NCBI GenBank assembly: GCA_947167935.1
Contig: CAMVJU010000003.1
Span: 62,001-126,000 of the forward strand
From: an uncultured Prevotellaceae bacterium
Lineage (GTDB): Bacteria > Bacteroidota > Bacteroidia > Bacteroidales > Bacteroidaceae
DNA: 64,000 bases
Direction: 5' to 3'
This document shows, one piece after another, positions 7,644 to 15,683 of the stretch. Position numbers and translations under genes: made by a program. The notes beneath the pieces were generated by a model. The model saw only the letters and a program-made list of their open reading frames with translations, was not told the origin of the DNA and made no database searches. Each line of letters starts with the position of its first letter. Within the stretch, counting starts at the first letter, position 1.

Positions 7644-8249
7644 ATGAAGAGAAAGCTTTTTATGGTGGCTATTGCAGCCGTTTCAATGTGTGTGATGGTA
7701 TCGTGTGGCAAGAAGGACAACAAGGCCAACAAAGAAAAAGACGATACCGAGCAGGTAGCAGAAAATGACGAAGAAGAGGACGATGCGGACGATACCGTCG
7801 AAGCCTCTGTCACCAAACTGCTGGACAGCGCTTACGAAGACCTCAGCGTCATCTACGGTCCCCGCGACGAGGACGACTGCGAGCCCAACCTCGACATGTT
7901 CGGCATGTACTGCACGGAGGGCTTCAACCAGCTCATCACCGACATTCGCAAAGTCGATTACAATCAAGAGCTCGAAGAAGACCGCTTCTTCCAGGGCAGC
8001 GAGCTCGCCATGTGGAGTCCATGGGAGGAGGCTCCGCTTTCCGTTGATGACGTCAAGGTTGAACTGAACGGTGAAGACATGGCCTATGCCACCTACATCC
8101 TACATCACGGCGACGAGTGGATCATGATGGGCATAGAACTCGAACTTGAGAATGGCGAGTGGCGCATCAAGGACTTTACTAAGACCGGCGATGTGGATGC
8201 CAGCATGGAAGCCCTGATGATTTCCTATCTCCGTGCCAACGAGAGATAA
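7644..8249 (+). CDS. Putative lipoprotein, unknown function
   Basis: 201 aa. The signal peptide ends in a lipobox-like VMVSC (Cys21), followed by a very acidic, Lys-containing linker (EQVAENDEEEDDADD) and a globular part containing EDLSVIYGPRDED and YILHHGDEWIMMGIELELENGEWRIKDF. The last part resembles the beta-hairpin end of DUF3828-like or NTF2-like lipoproteins, but I cannot assign it firmly. It follows the SDR gene by 41 bp on the same strand and ends before a repeat-derived terminator (8310-8342). Confidence 0.75.
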   Translation: MKRKLFMVAIAAVSMCVMVSCGKKDNKANKEKDDTEQVAENDEEEDDADDTVEASVTKLLDSAYEDLSVIYGPRDEDDCEPNLDMFGMYCTEGFNQLITDIRKVDYNQELEEDRFFQGSELAMWSPWEEAPLSVDDVKVELNGEDMAYATYILHHGDEWIMMGIELELENGEWRIKDFTKTGDVDASMEALMISYLRANER

Positions 8250-8267
8250 ATCGGCTCCCTTTCGTGT

Positions 8268-8345
8268 GAAGCCTCGAGGCAAAATTTTAGAGGCTCGAAA
8301 AATTATTTTGGAGGCTCCGGAGAAAATTCTGGAGCCTTTTTTGTT
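8268..8345. repeat. 21-bp repeat (GGAGGCTCC type), three degenerate units; last unit forms a terminator
   Basis: Two clear 21-bp units at 8289-8309 and 8310-8330, with degenerate flanks. GGCTCC (8313-8318) pairs with GGAGCC (8331-8336) and is followed by six T, so the copy can terminate transcription of the upstream lipoprotein gene. Confidence 0.7.
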
Positions 8346-8363
8346 TCTTCACTTGTGGTTTCT

Positions 8364-9158
8364 TCACATAAGCTTCTTTGCCTCGTCGGTGAGCAGGTCC
8401 TGCACCTTGTCCCAGGTAAGGATGCCCTCAATGTTCTGGGGGTATAGCAGGCCCCTCCTGAAGAAGTAGGCCAGGCCCTCGGAAGTCACATAGAAAGTCT
8501 GATCATTCATCACGCTTTCCACGTCCTCCAAGTCAGGATCTTCCCATGCCCCTCCGTTGATGCTGACCATGTCGTCTCTGAGCACCTTGGCCAGCTCCGT
8601 CGACGTTGGGTCCTTGAACAGGAAGTCGTTGGTGATACGGCTGCAGTCGCTCATGAGGATAGAGACACCGTTCTTTTCCCAGAAGCCGTCGGCCATATTG
8701 AAGTATTCGGTCTCGTAGAGGCAGGTCACATATTTTTCGTTGCACTCGATGATACTGAACGTGGCGGAACTCGAGAATGTGGCATCATCGTCGGTGTCCT
8801 CAGCGTAGTAGTTCCATTGCTCCTGCAGGTCGTCGCTCATCCATCTGCCGAACAATTCGACGAGCTCCTGGCCGTCGTTGCGGTATTCGTCGAGGTCGTC
8901 TGAGCAGTCATGGTCGTTCGTCAGGAACTCCGTGATCACATCGTAGATGCTGTTGCCCAGCAGCTCGTCGCCGCCCACGGGCATCTCGATGCTGAGTTTC
9001 ACCTGTGCGTGCTCGTCATCGTTCTCATAGGTGAAGACCTGAGTCGACAGTTTACGGTCCACCTTCTGCTCTTCGCCATTCGACGACGTCGATGAAGACT
9101 TCGTGTTGCAGCTCAGCACCATCAGTGCCGATGCGGCCATTAAGAATAGTTTTTTCAT
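8364..9158 (-). CDS. Lipoprotein with DUF3298/RsiV-like C-terminus (paralogue 1)
   Basis: 264 aa. Signal peptide with lipobox LMVLSC (Cys17), Ser/Thr-rich linker, then a globular domain with CSRITNDFLFKDP and a C-terminal FYVTSEGLAYFF...WDKVQDLLTDEAKKLM. The ending matches the layout of DUF3298-type (anti-sigma RsiV-like) proteins. It shares many blocks with the gene at 10095-10898 (GGDE.LG.SIY, DDL.EYRNDGQ, FLFKDP, LLTDEAK) and is clearly its paralogue. The open frame continues upstream to 9245, but a -7 element (TATTTTTGC, about 9210) supports ATG 9158. Role unknown; probably outer-membrane or periplasmic. Confidence 0.8.
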   Translation of the reverse strand: MKKLFLMAASALMVLSCNTKSSSTSSNGEEQKVDRKLSTQVFTYENDDEHAQVKLSIEMPVGGDELLGNSIYDVITEFLTNDHDCSDDLDEYRNDGQELVELFGRWMSDDLQEQWNYYAEDTDDDATFSSSATFSIIECNEKYVTCLYETEYFNMADGFWEKNGVSILMSDCSRITNDFLFKDPTSTELAKVLRDDMVSINGGAWEDPDLEDVESVMNDQTFYVTSEGLAYFFRRGLLYPQNIEGILTWDKVQDLLTDEAKKLM

Positions 9159-9273
9159 TTGCTGATATGGTTTAAAGGGTTTTGTTCGCTGCCCCGATAC
9201 TGCCTGCAAAAATACAAAGTTTTTCTGATAGCGCAAAGAAATCAATGGAAAATGTTAAAATTCAGCTCATTTG

Positions 9274-9314
9274 AGACCTTAACGTCACCACGTCACCGTC
9301 ACCAACGTCACCAA
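9274..9314 (+). repeat. GTCACC-rich repeat, copy 1
   Basis: GACCTTAACGTCAC followed by GTCACCGTCACCAACGTCACC. Same orientation as the copy at 9782-9820 and inverted relative to 9605-9643. Confidence 0.75.
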
Positions 9315-9350
9315 CGCCTGTTGGCTACTGTATTTCCCTGATTTGCGTCA

Positions 9351-9380
9351 GCTGAAATTTCAGCCCACGTTCGCTTTCCC
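9351..9380. repeat. 14-bp palindrome plus conserved flank
   Basis: GCTGAAATTTCAGC is a perfect palindrome followed by CCACGTTCGCTTTCCC. An equivalent, GCGAAAATTTTCGC plus CCACATTCACTTTCCC, lies at 56761-56790, so the two repeat-rich regions share ancestry. Confidence 0.6.
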
Positions 9381-9389
9381 TGAGTCTCA

Positions 9390-9494
9390 GGAGCCTCCAA
9401 AATATGCTGCGGAGCCTCCAAAATTTTCTGTGGAGCCTCTTTATTTTGCTGCGGAGCCTCCTTATTTTCCTGAAGAGCCTGTTTATCCTCAAAT
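9390..9494. repeat. 21-bp repeat array, five units
   Basis: Units begin at 9390, 9411, 9432, 9453 and 9474, exactly 21 bp apart, with GGAGCCTCC or a variant at the start of each and an A/T-rich remainder. Confidence 0.85.
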
Positions 9495-9604
9495 TCTCTC
9501 GAGAATTCGTCTCCTAATCTGCGTCAGCGCAAAATTTCCCTCTCGTTCGCATTTTTTTCTATTTCGTTCATTATTAGACAATTAGTGAATTTCTTTGGTG
9601 GCAT

Positions 9605-9643
9605 GGTGACGTTGGTGACGGTGACGCGAGTGACGTTAAGGCC
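9605..9643 (-). repeat. GTCACC-rich repeat, copy 2 (inverted)
   Basis: About 38 bp are the exact reverse complement of 9782-9820. A partial further copy lies at 9682-9712. The arms bracket about 140 bp that include an A/T-rich near-palindrome (about 9740-9763). Confidence 0.8.
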
Positions 9644-9781
9644 TCAAATTTGCAGTAAAAAGTGGTGGCAAGGAATTGAAGATGACGTAAGTGGTATGGT
9701 GACGTTAAGGCATGATTTAACTTAAGTAAAATTCAAAAATAATATATTATAAATAATATATTTATTTTTGCGGTTTTTTTT

Positions 9782-9820
9782 GACCTTAACGTCACTCGCG
9801 TCACCGTCACCAACGTCACC
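9782..9820 (+). repeat. GTCACC-rich repeat, copy 4
   Basis: GACCTTAACGTCACTCGCG then GTCACCGTCACCAACGTCACC; perfect inverted partner of 9605-9643. Confidence 0.8.
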
Positions 9821-9835
9821 ATTCAAAGGTGTTGT

Positions 9836-10081
9836 CTGACCTGAGTCGGCGATTTGCCGGGTCAGCGTGACCGGTTCAGGTATCAGGGCTGGATTACAAA
9901 TCCAGCCGAACAGCTAGCTGGGAGAACGTTTCGTTCGGTCAGGTACCGGTGTCCCATTTTGGGACGGTGGTTTAGAACAGATTGATGAGAATGACGTAAC
10001 GAAACGTTACCCCATCGGCAGGATGGAGTCGCGAATCGCGACACCATAGAAAAAGGATGAGTCCGCAAAACGCGGACTCAT
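9836..10081. repeat. Cluster of about nine short perfect hairpins (REP-like)
   Basis: Consecutive small inverted repeats, most with three- to five-base loops: CGGC/GCCG (9847-9859, inside CTGAC/GTCAG), GGCTGGATT/AATCCAGCC (9887-9907), CAGCTAGCTG (9911-9920), GAACG/CGTTC (9924-9936), GTCCCA/TGGGAC (9951-9965), GTAACG/CGTTAC (9996-10010), GTCGCGA/TCGCGAC (10028-10042), ATGAGTCCGC/GCGGACTCAT (10057-10081). There is no ORF. The last hairpin sits just past the stop of the gene at 10095 and may end its transcript. Confidence 0.7.
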
Positions 10082-10094
10082 AAATCAAGTGGTG

Positions 10095-10898
10095 TCAGAA
10101 GAGGTCTTTTGCCTCGTCGGTGAGCAGTCGCTCGACCTTGTCCCAGGGGATGACGCCCTCGAGTGCTGACCAATGCACTTCGTACATGTGATAGTAGAAG
10201 GCCAGGCCGTCTTTGGTGATGTAGAAGGATGCCTGCGGCAGCTCTTCGATGCCGTCGAGCTCTTCCTCGCCCAGGAAGGCATATTCGCCCTCGCAATACT
10301 TCTTTTTCAGCTCGTTGACGACGAGCGTCAGCAGCTTCTCGGACGAGGGATCCTTGAAGAGGAAGTCGTTGGTGACGCGGCTGCAGTCGTCCTTGAGGAA
10401 GGTGGCGCCCACGCGGTTCATATAGCCGTCGCCGCCGTAGTAGTTGTCGTACTCGTAGAGGTAGGTGACGTACTTGTCGTTGTTGTCGACGATGCTGTAC
10501 TTGACGTTCTCATAGAGCACGTCTTCTATCGACTCGTCGCCCTGGGTGTAGTTCTCCCAGCCTTCCTCCAGGTCGGAGGATATCTTCTTGCCGAAGAGGT
10601 CGACGAAGCCCTGACCGTCGTTGCGGTAGTCGTCGAGGTCGTCTTCGAATGCCTGTTGCTCAACCATCGTCTCGACGATGAACTGGTAGATGCTGTCGCC
10701 CAGCTCCTCATCGCCTCCCACGGGGAACTCGATGTTGACAGAAGCCTCGCCGTGTGAAGTGTTCTTCTCATACTTGAAGACCTTGGTCTTCAGCTCTCTC
10801 GTCTCCTCCTCATCATCACTCTTCGATGACGAGGACTTCGTGTCGCAGCCCAGCACCACCAGTGCCGACATGCATATCCAAAGCAGATTCTTCCTCAT
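10095..10898 (-). CDS. Lipoprotein with DUF3298/RsiV-like C-terminus (paralogue 2)
   Basis: 267 aa. Signal peptide with lipobox VVLGC (Cys18), a Ser/Lys/Asp linker, then the same domain as the gene at 8364-9158: VGGDEELGDSIY, DDLDDYRNDGQGF, CSRVTNDFLFKDP, a C-terminal FYITKDGLAFYYHMYEVH and PWDKVERLLTDEAKDLF. The pattern of a hydrophobic YxYxxYE-type strand followed by a PWxxL helix is that of DUF3298/RsiV-like proteins. It follows the aminotransferase by 23 bp on the same strand and may be cotranscribed with it. Confidence 0.8.
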   Translation of the reverse strand: MRKNLLWICMSALVVLGCDTKSSSSKSDDEEETRELKTKVFKYEKNTSHGEASVNIEFPVGGDEELGDSIYQFIVETMVEQQAFEDDLDDYRNDGQGFVDLFGKKISSDLEEGWENYTQGDESIEDVLYENVKYSIVDNNDKYVTYLYEYDNYYGGDGYMNRVGATFLKDDCSRVTNDFLFKDPSSEKLLTLVVNELKKKYCEGEYAFLGEEELDGIEELPQASFYITKDGLAFYYHMYEVHWSALEGVIPWDKVERLLTDEAKDLF

Positions 10899-10921
10899 GA
10901 CGGTTGAATAACGGTTATTGG

Positions 10922-12310
10922 TTATTGTTTAACGGGGTTATTGGCAGCAAAGATGGCCATTCGCTCATCGAGCTGTGCATACTGATGATCCTCGATGAAG
11001 GAGGTGCACACACGCAGGCCCTCCTGGTGCGAGCCGGTGGTGATGAGGCAGATGGCCGACACACCGTAGTACATCAGCTCGCGGGCCAGCTGGCCGCTGG
11101 TCATGCCGGGATAGCCGATGGTGAAGTAGAAACCGTCGGCCACGGGCTGGTCGAGGTCTTTGTCGTAGACAATATAGAAACCGTGACGGCAGAAAATTTC
11201 CTTCAGCTTGTGGGCGCGGTCGCCGTAGACCTTCACCTCCGAGCGGAAATCATACTCGCCATCGCAGGCGGCACGTAGCATAGCGGCCATCGCATACTGT
11301 GCTGAGTGGCTGGTGCCCGACGAGAGGGCATAGAGCATGCGCGTGGAGAAAACGAGGCCGAAGGGCAGGCCTTCGTAGCGTGCGGCCAGATCGGGGAAGT
11401 GACGATGGAAGAGCTTGTCGCTGATGCAGGTGACGCCGATGCGCTCGCCGGCATAGCTGAAAGCCTTCGAGCCCGAGATGAGCAGCATGTAGTTGTCGGT
11501 GTAGCGGGCTACGGTGGGCTGATAGGGCGGCTGGAAGGGCACGCTGAGATCCTGCCGGAAGTCCATAGCGAAGTAGGCAAGGTCTTCCATCACGATGGCG
11601 TCGTACTTGGTGGCCAGCTCGCCTATCTGCTGCAGTTCTTGCTCGGTGAGGCACACCCACGAGGGGTTGTTGGGATTGCTATAGACGATGGCGCAGATGT
11701 TCCTGCCCTTTAGGTAGGACTCAATCTTCGGGCCGAGCTTTTCGCCGCGATAGTCGTAGACGTCGAAGGTCTCGTATTTCACGCCCTGCACCTGCAACTG
11801 CATCTTCTGCACGGGGAAGCCCGGGTCGATGAAGAGCACGGTGTCCTTACCCTTCGTGGCCTGCGAACAGGTGAGGAACGAGGCGAAGGTGCCCTGCATG
11901 GAGCCGCAGACAGGCACGCAGCCTTCAGGGGCGATGTCAACGCCGATGAAGGCCTTGACGAAGCGTGAAGCCTGTTTCTTCAGCTCGGGATAGCCCTGAA
12001 TGTCGGGGTAGGAGTGGGCGATGCCGTCCTGCAGGGCCTTGACCTGTGCATCGACGCCCACCTGAGCGGCAGGCAGGCCGGGGATGCCCATCTCCATCTT
12101 GATATACTCTACGCCGCTCTCCTTTTCGGCCATAGCGGCCACTTGCTTCACCTCGCGGATGGTGGCTTTTGCGAAGTCCTGTATGCCTAAGCCGGCAATC
12201 AGGCCGTCGACAATCTCTTTATTGATAGGGGTAGACCCACCCCCTTGCCCCTCCCTTGTAGGGAGGGGAGAGGTTACTCTGCTTTCTGATTGTATGTTTT
12301 CTGTTTCCAT
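10922..12310 (-). CDS. PLP-dependent aminotransferase, class I/II
   Basis: 462 aa fold-type I enzyme. Visible features: GIPGLPAAQVGV and YPDIQGYPELK near the N-terminus, the cofactor-site Asn-Pro in YSNPNNPSWVCL, an Asp-Leu-Ala-Tyr segment (EDLAYFAMDF), and the PLP lysine in ISGSKAFSYAGERIG. Substrate not determinable. About 28 N-terminal residues precede the conserved start (INKEIVDGLIAGLG). They contain SPLPTREGQGGG, encoded by a palindromic repeat (12234-12273). An inverted second copy lies upstream of the ATG (12349-12384), so the start codon sits in the loop of a possible large hairpin. There is no other start between the repeat and the conserved core. Confidence 0.87.
   Translation of the reverse strand: METENIQSESRVTSPLPTREGQGGGSTPINKEIVDGLIAGLGIQDFAKATIREVKQVAAMAEKESGVEYIKMEMGIPGLPAAQVGVDAQVKALQDGIAHSYPDIQGYPELKKQASRFVKAFIGVDIAPEGCVPVCGSMQGTFASFLTCSQATKGKDTVLFIDPGFPVQKMQLQVQGVKYETFDVYDYRGEKLGPKIESYLKGRNICAIVYSNPNNPSWVCLTEQELQQIGELATKYDAIVMEDLAYFAMDFRQDLSVPFQPPYQPTVARYTDNYMLLISGSKAFSYAGERIGVTCISDKLFHRHFPDLAARYEGLPFGLVFSTRMLYALSSGTSHSAQYAMAAMLRAACDGEYDFRSEVKVYGDRAHKLKEIFCRHGFYIVYDKDLDQPVADGFYFTIGYPGMTSGQLARELMYYGVSAICLITTGSHQEGLRVCTSFIEDHQYAQLDERMAIFAANNPVKQ
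12234..12273 (+). repeat. Palindromic CCCCTCCC/GGGAGGGG element in aminotransferase 5' coding region
   Basis: GACCCACCCCC followed by CCCCTCCCT-TGT-AGGGAGGGG. Reverse-complement partner of 12349-12384. Confidence 0.8.
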
Positions 12311-12348
12311 GTTTTATTTGTCATTTGGTTCATTTTTACTGTGTAATT

Positions 12349-12384
12349 CCTCCCCTCCCTGAAGGGAGGGGCTGGGGGTGGGTC
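12349..12384 (-). repeat. Palindromic element in aminotransferase leader
   Basis: CCCCTCCCT-GA-AGGGAGGGG followed by GGGGGTGGGTC. With 12234-12273 it forms a long inverted repeat with about 75 bp between the arms, bracketing the ATG at 12310. It also lies at the 3' end of the DUF4954 gene (stop at 12388). Confidence 0.8.
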
Positions 12385-12387
12385 TTC

Positions 12388-14241
12388 TTAATTCTCATAA
12401 TCAATTTCGTGGTCGAGCTTCTCGAGGAAGTCGTCATATACCTCTTGATCCACGTCGCCCATCTGGAACTCCTTCTCGGCGTCCTTGCGAATCTCGGCAA
12501 TCCAGGCACGGCGGGCACGCACATAGTCCTCGCGGATACGCTCGCAGGCCTTTTCGTCAAGCTCGGTCAGGTGATAATAGTCGAGGATGAGCTGGTAGGA
12601 CCATGCCCAGCGGTAGTCGCTGTAGTGGTTGTTGACGTTCTCAAAGCGCTCCAGCACCTGCTGGATGTTCTCTACGCTGCCGTTCTTGATGTCGTCGACA
12701 AGGCGCTGCTCTTCGCTCTCAGGAATCAGCAGACCGCTGAGATCGGCCCAAGGACCCTTGCCAACCTCGGACTTCGGCATACCGAAGAATCCCTCCTTCT
12801 GGGCTCTCTTCAGTACGGCACCCATGTAGATGCGCAGGGCGATGTCGTAGTATTTCAGGCCCTTGCGAAGGCTGGAGGCATTGATGACATATTCGTGGAA
12901 GTTGTAGGTGGTGACGTTGTCGCCCGAGGCTGAGCGCAGAGCCTCCAGTATCTTGATGCCCTGCATGATCTCGCCTACGGTGAAGGGCGAGAGCCAGTCG
13001 AAGTTGATGATGGACTTCTTCGACTGCTTCGAGCGTTTGTCACGCTTCGGCCATTTCTTGATGTCGCGGTAGAGGCCTACGGTGGTGATGTTGCGGCCTG
13101 GCGACAGGTACATCGTCTCGCCATAGGCGATGAGATACGAGAACGGCAGGCAGCGTGTGTCAGGATGGTGCATCAGCTTGCCGAAGCAAACGCTGAAGGC
13201 ACCGATGGTGGCAGGCATCAGCACGTAGGAGCCGGAGGCCGTCTTCGTGCCGCGCTCCAGGGTGCCATAGTGCAAGGGTCCCATCTTGTAGGCGTGGTTT
13301 GAGAAGTTGGTGTTCGAGCCGGCGTTGTAGAACGAGAACTGTCCGCCAATCAAGAGGCTCGACTTGTGGTGAGAGGCTGAGAACGGTCCGCAGAAGGCGG
13401 CGCAGGCCTCGCCGTTGGCCATATACGAGTTGGCGAAGAAAAGGCTGGCCTCGGCCGTGAAGCCGTTGGTAATCTGACAGGCCTCGCCCACGAAGCAGTC
13501 CTGCATCTTCACCGAGTTGTTGATTGAGCATCCATCGCAGATAATCGAGTTCTCGCAGATGACGCCCGTGCCGATGAACACGCTGGCGTCCTCAGAGCTG
13601 AGGATGGTGCACTCGTTCAGGCGAGCACAGCCGCTGATTTCGCAGTCGCCCTTGATGACGGTATTGGTGATGTCCTTCGTGTTGATGATTTTCACACGGT
13701 TGCCGATGATGCCGCGCTCAGGCGTCGACAGGCGCACCTCGTCGTCGATGAGCTGCTTCAGCTGGTTCATCAGGGCCTTGTCGTTATAGTGCTTCACCAT
13801 AAAGGCAGCCAGCTGTGAGTTCAGCTCGCGGAAGAGCGTCACATTTCCGTCGCCCATCTCGTTGAGCACGCTGATGGTCGAGCCGGCACCGTAGCTAGCT
13901 CCCTCAAGCGTTTCCAAGGTGGAGATGTTCGAAATGTAGCAGTCGTCGCCGATGGTGTAGTTGTTGATGAAGTTGCCCACCTTCTCAATGAGGCAGTCGT
14001 TGCCCACGGTGACGTTGCGCAGCGTGGCATCGTTGATGCCTGAGTGCTTGAAGAAGCCTTTGGCCACTTCTATTTTCTTCTCAAATCGTCCTAAACGGAT
14101 GTCGCCGTAGAACATCACGCGGTGGAAGTTGTAGGGACGGAATTCAGGGTGTACCATCACCTTCGTCCAGTCTTCTGCCCAGCATACATTCTGCTCCAGC
14201 ACCTGGATCTCTTCTTGTGTCAGTTGTCTGTAATCTCTCAT
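12388..14241 (-). CDS. DUF4954 family protein (left-handed beta-helix)
   Basis: 617 aa conserved Bacteroidota protein. Residues about 70-400 are made of hexapeptide-like repeats (VGNDCLIEKVGNFINNYTIGDDCYI, TVIKGDCEISGCARLNECTI), as in acyltransferase-type left-handed helices. The C-terminal part is helical (ALRIYMGAVLKRAQKEGFFGMP). The family has been linked by annotation to sugar-nucleotide or acyl transferases, but no activity is established as far as I know. I chose ATG 14241 (MRDYRQLTQEEIQVLE), which matches the usual family start; the longer open frame begins with TTG. It lies 31 bp downstream of hflX on the same strand. Confidence 0.85.
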   Translation of the reverse strand: MRDYRQLTQEEIQVLEQNVCWAEDWTKVMVHPEFRPYNFHRVMFYGDIRLGRFEKKIEVAKGFFKHSGINDATLRNVTVGNDCLIEKVGNFINNYTIGDDCYISNISTLETLEGASYGAGSTISVLNEMGDGNVTLFRELNSQLAAFMVKHYNDKALMNQLKQLIDDEVRLSTPERGIIGNRVKIINTKDITNTVIKGDCEISGCARLNECTILSSEDASVFIGTGVICENSIICDGCSINNSVKMQDCFVGEACQITNGFTAEASLFFANSYMANGEACAAFCGPFSASHHKSSLLIGGQFSFYNAGSNTNFSNHAYKMGPLHYGTLERGTKTASGSYVLMPATIGAFSVCFGKLMHHPDTRCLPFSYLIAYGETMYLSPGRNITTVGLYRDIKKWPKRDKRSKQSKKSIINFDWLSPFTVGEIMQGIKILEALRSASGDNVTTYNFHEYVINASSLRKGLKYYDIALRIYMGAVLKRAQKEGFFGMPKSEVGKGPWADLSGLLIPESEEQRLVDDIKNGSVENIQQVLERFENVNNHYSDYRWAWSYQLILDYYHLTELDEKACERIREDYVRARRAWIAEIRKDAEKEFQMGDVDQEVYDDFLEKLDHEIDYEN

Positions 14242-14272
14242 AAGTGTATGTGTTTGGTTCAATTCTCAATTG

Positions 14273-15571
14273 TTACTCTTCGATTTGATAGAGGAAGTCG
14301 TTGTACGGATATTTCTGCACATGCAGCTCGCGTACCTTATTATAAAGTAACGTGCGGAGCTCGTCGATATTGTTTTTCTCGCGGGCTGAAATGAAGATGC
14401 AGTCGCTGGCCGACTTGAAGTCGGGCGACTGAATGCGGGCCATCCAGGTGCGCTTCAATTCTTCGAGGGAAATATTCTCCTTCGTGGGCTCCGTCAGGTC
14501 GTCCTCGTCCTGCGGTGTCCAGCGGTAGGCGTCAATCTTGTTGAAGACAATCATCGAGGGCGTTTCGGCGCAGCCTAGGTCGGCCAGCGTCTTCTCCACA
14601 ACCTTGATCTGCTCCTCGAAGTCAGGATGCGAGATGTCTACGACATGCACCAGCAGATCGGCCTCACGCACCTCGTCGAGGGTGCTCTTAAATGATTCTA
14701 CGAGGTCTGAAGGCAGCTTGCGGATGAAGCCTACGGTATCGGCCAGCAGGAACGGCAGGTTCTCGATGGTCACCTTGCGCACGGTTGTGTCGAGGGTGGC
14801 GAAGAGCTTGTTCTCGGCAAAGACGTCGCTCTTCGAGAGAAGGTTCATCAGCGTCGACTTGCCCACGTTGGTATAGCCTACGAGTGCCACACGAATGAGG
14901 CGCCCGCGATTTTTCCTTTGCGTCGTCTTCTGTTGGTCAATCTCAGCTAAGCGCTGTTTCAGCAGGGTGATGCGATGCAGGATGATACGGCGGTCCATCT
15001 CCAACTGCGTCTCACCAGGGCCGCGAAGTCCTACGGTGCCTTTACCGCCACCAGCGCCACCGCCACCTCCCTGACGTTCCAAGTGAGTCCACAGGCGTTG
15101 CAGGCGCGGCAGCATGTAGCGATGCTGCGCCAATTCCACCTGGGCCTTTGCCTCGGCCGTCTGGGCACGCATGGCGAAGATGTCGAGGATGAGGCTAGTA
15201 CGGTCGAGAATCTTCACACCCAGCTCCTTCTCGATGTTGCGCATCTGCTTGGCGCTCAGCTCATCATCGAAGATGACCATGCCTACCTGTAGGGGTTCTT
15301 CGCCTTCACCATCCCAATGGTCGTGTCGGTCTTCGCACTCCTTAATGTATGCTCTGATTTCCTGTAGCTTGCCGCTGCCCACATAGGTTACCTGACTGGG
15401 ACCGTTGGCACGCTGGGTAAAGCGACGCACGGTGCGGGCGCCGGCTGTCTCGGCCAGAAACTCCAGCTCGTCCAGATATTCCTTCGTCTTCGCCTCGTCC
15501 TGTTGTGGCGTAATGAGTGCCACAAGCACGGCAGTCTCTGTTTTTGCTTCTGAGATGACAAATTCTTTCAT
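14273..15571 (-). CDS. hflX: GTPase HflX
   Basis: 432 aa ribosome-associated GTPase that splits or rescues stalled ribosomes. N-terminal HflX domain with RRFTQRANGPSQVTYVGSGKLQEI, the glycine-rich linker (GGGGGAGGGKGTVGLRGPGETQLE), then the G domain: GYTNVGKST (G1), DTVGFIRKLP (G3), FNKID (G4). The open frame extends to 15808, but the -7 element TACCTTTGC at 15588-15580 places transcription just before ATG 15571 (MKEFVISEAK), leaving a very short leader. Divergent from the epimerase gene. Confidence 0.95.
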   Translation of the reverse strand: MKEFVISEAKTETAVLVALITPQQDEAKTKEYLDELEFLAETAGARTVRRFTQRANGPSQVTYVGSGKLQEIRAYIKECEDRHDHWDGEGEEPLQVGMVIFDDELSAKQMRNIEKELGVKILDRTSLILDIFAMRAQTAEAKAQVELAQHRYMLPRLQRLWTHLERQGGGGGAGGGKGTVGLRGPGETQLEMDRRIILHRITLLKQRLAEIDQQKTTQRKNRGRLIRVALVGYTNVGKSTLMNLLSKSDVFAENKLFATLDTTVRKVTIENLPFLLADTVGFIRKLPSDLVESFKSTLDEVREADLLVHVVDISHPDFEEQIKVVEKTLADLGCAETPSMIVFNKIDAYRWTPQDEDDLTEPTKENISLEELKRTWMARIQSPDFKSASDCIFISAREKNNIDELRTLLYNKVRELHVQKYPYNDFLYQIEE

Positions 15572-15579
15572 ATTCGCCT

Positions 15580-15588
15580 GCAAAGGTA
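15580..15588 (-). promoter_or_regulatory. -7 element for hflX
   Basis: TACCTTTGC on the minus strand, 8 bp before the hflX ATG. Confidence 0.7.
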
Positions 15589-15652
15589 CGAAGATGCGGC
15601 GAAAATGCAAAAGAAAAGTGCGTTTTATTTTCTTTAACAAAAAAATAATGAG

Positions 15653-15660
15653 TACCTTTG
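15653..15660 (+). promoter_or_regulatory. -7 element for the epimerase
   Basis: TACCTTTG, 23 bp before the ATG at 15684. Confidence 0.7.
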
Positions 15661-15683
15661 CACCCAAATTAAGAATGAACATT

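Noticed and set aside
9390..9494. Possible CRISPR array
   Set aside because: The 21-bp units follow one another directly; there are no unique spacers of constant length and no cas gene in the window.
9343..9585. 80-codon plus-strand frame across the 21-bp array
   Set aside because: The frame exists only because the 21-bp unit is a multiple of three and lacks stops; the peptide is a repeat of SxEPPKF-like words with no ribosome-binding site or conserved ends.
14242..14262. TTG start for the DUF4954 gene
   Set aside because: An ATG seven codons downstream matches the family start and avoids a rare initiation codon.
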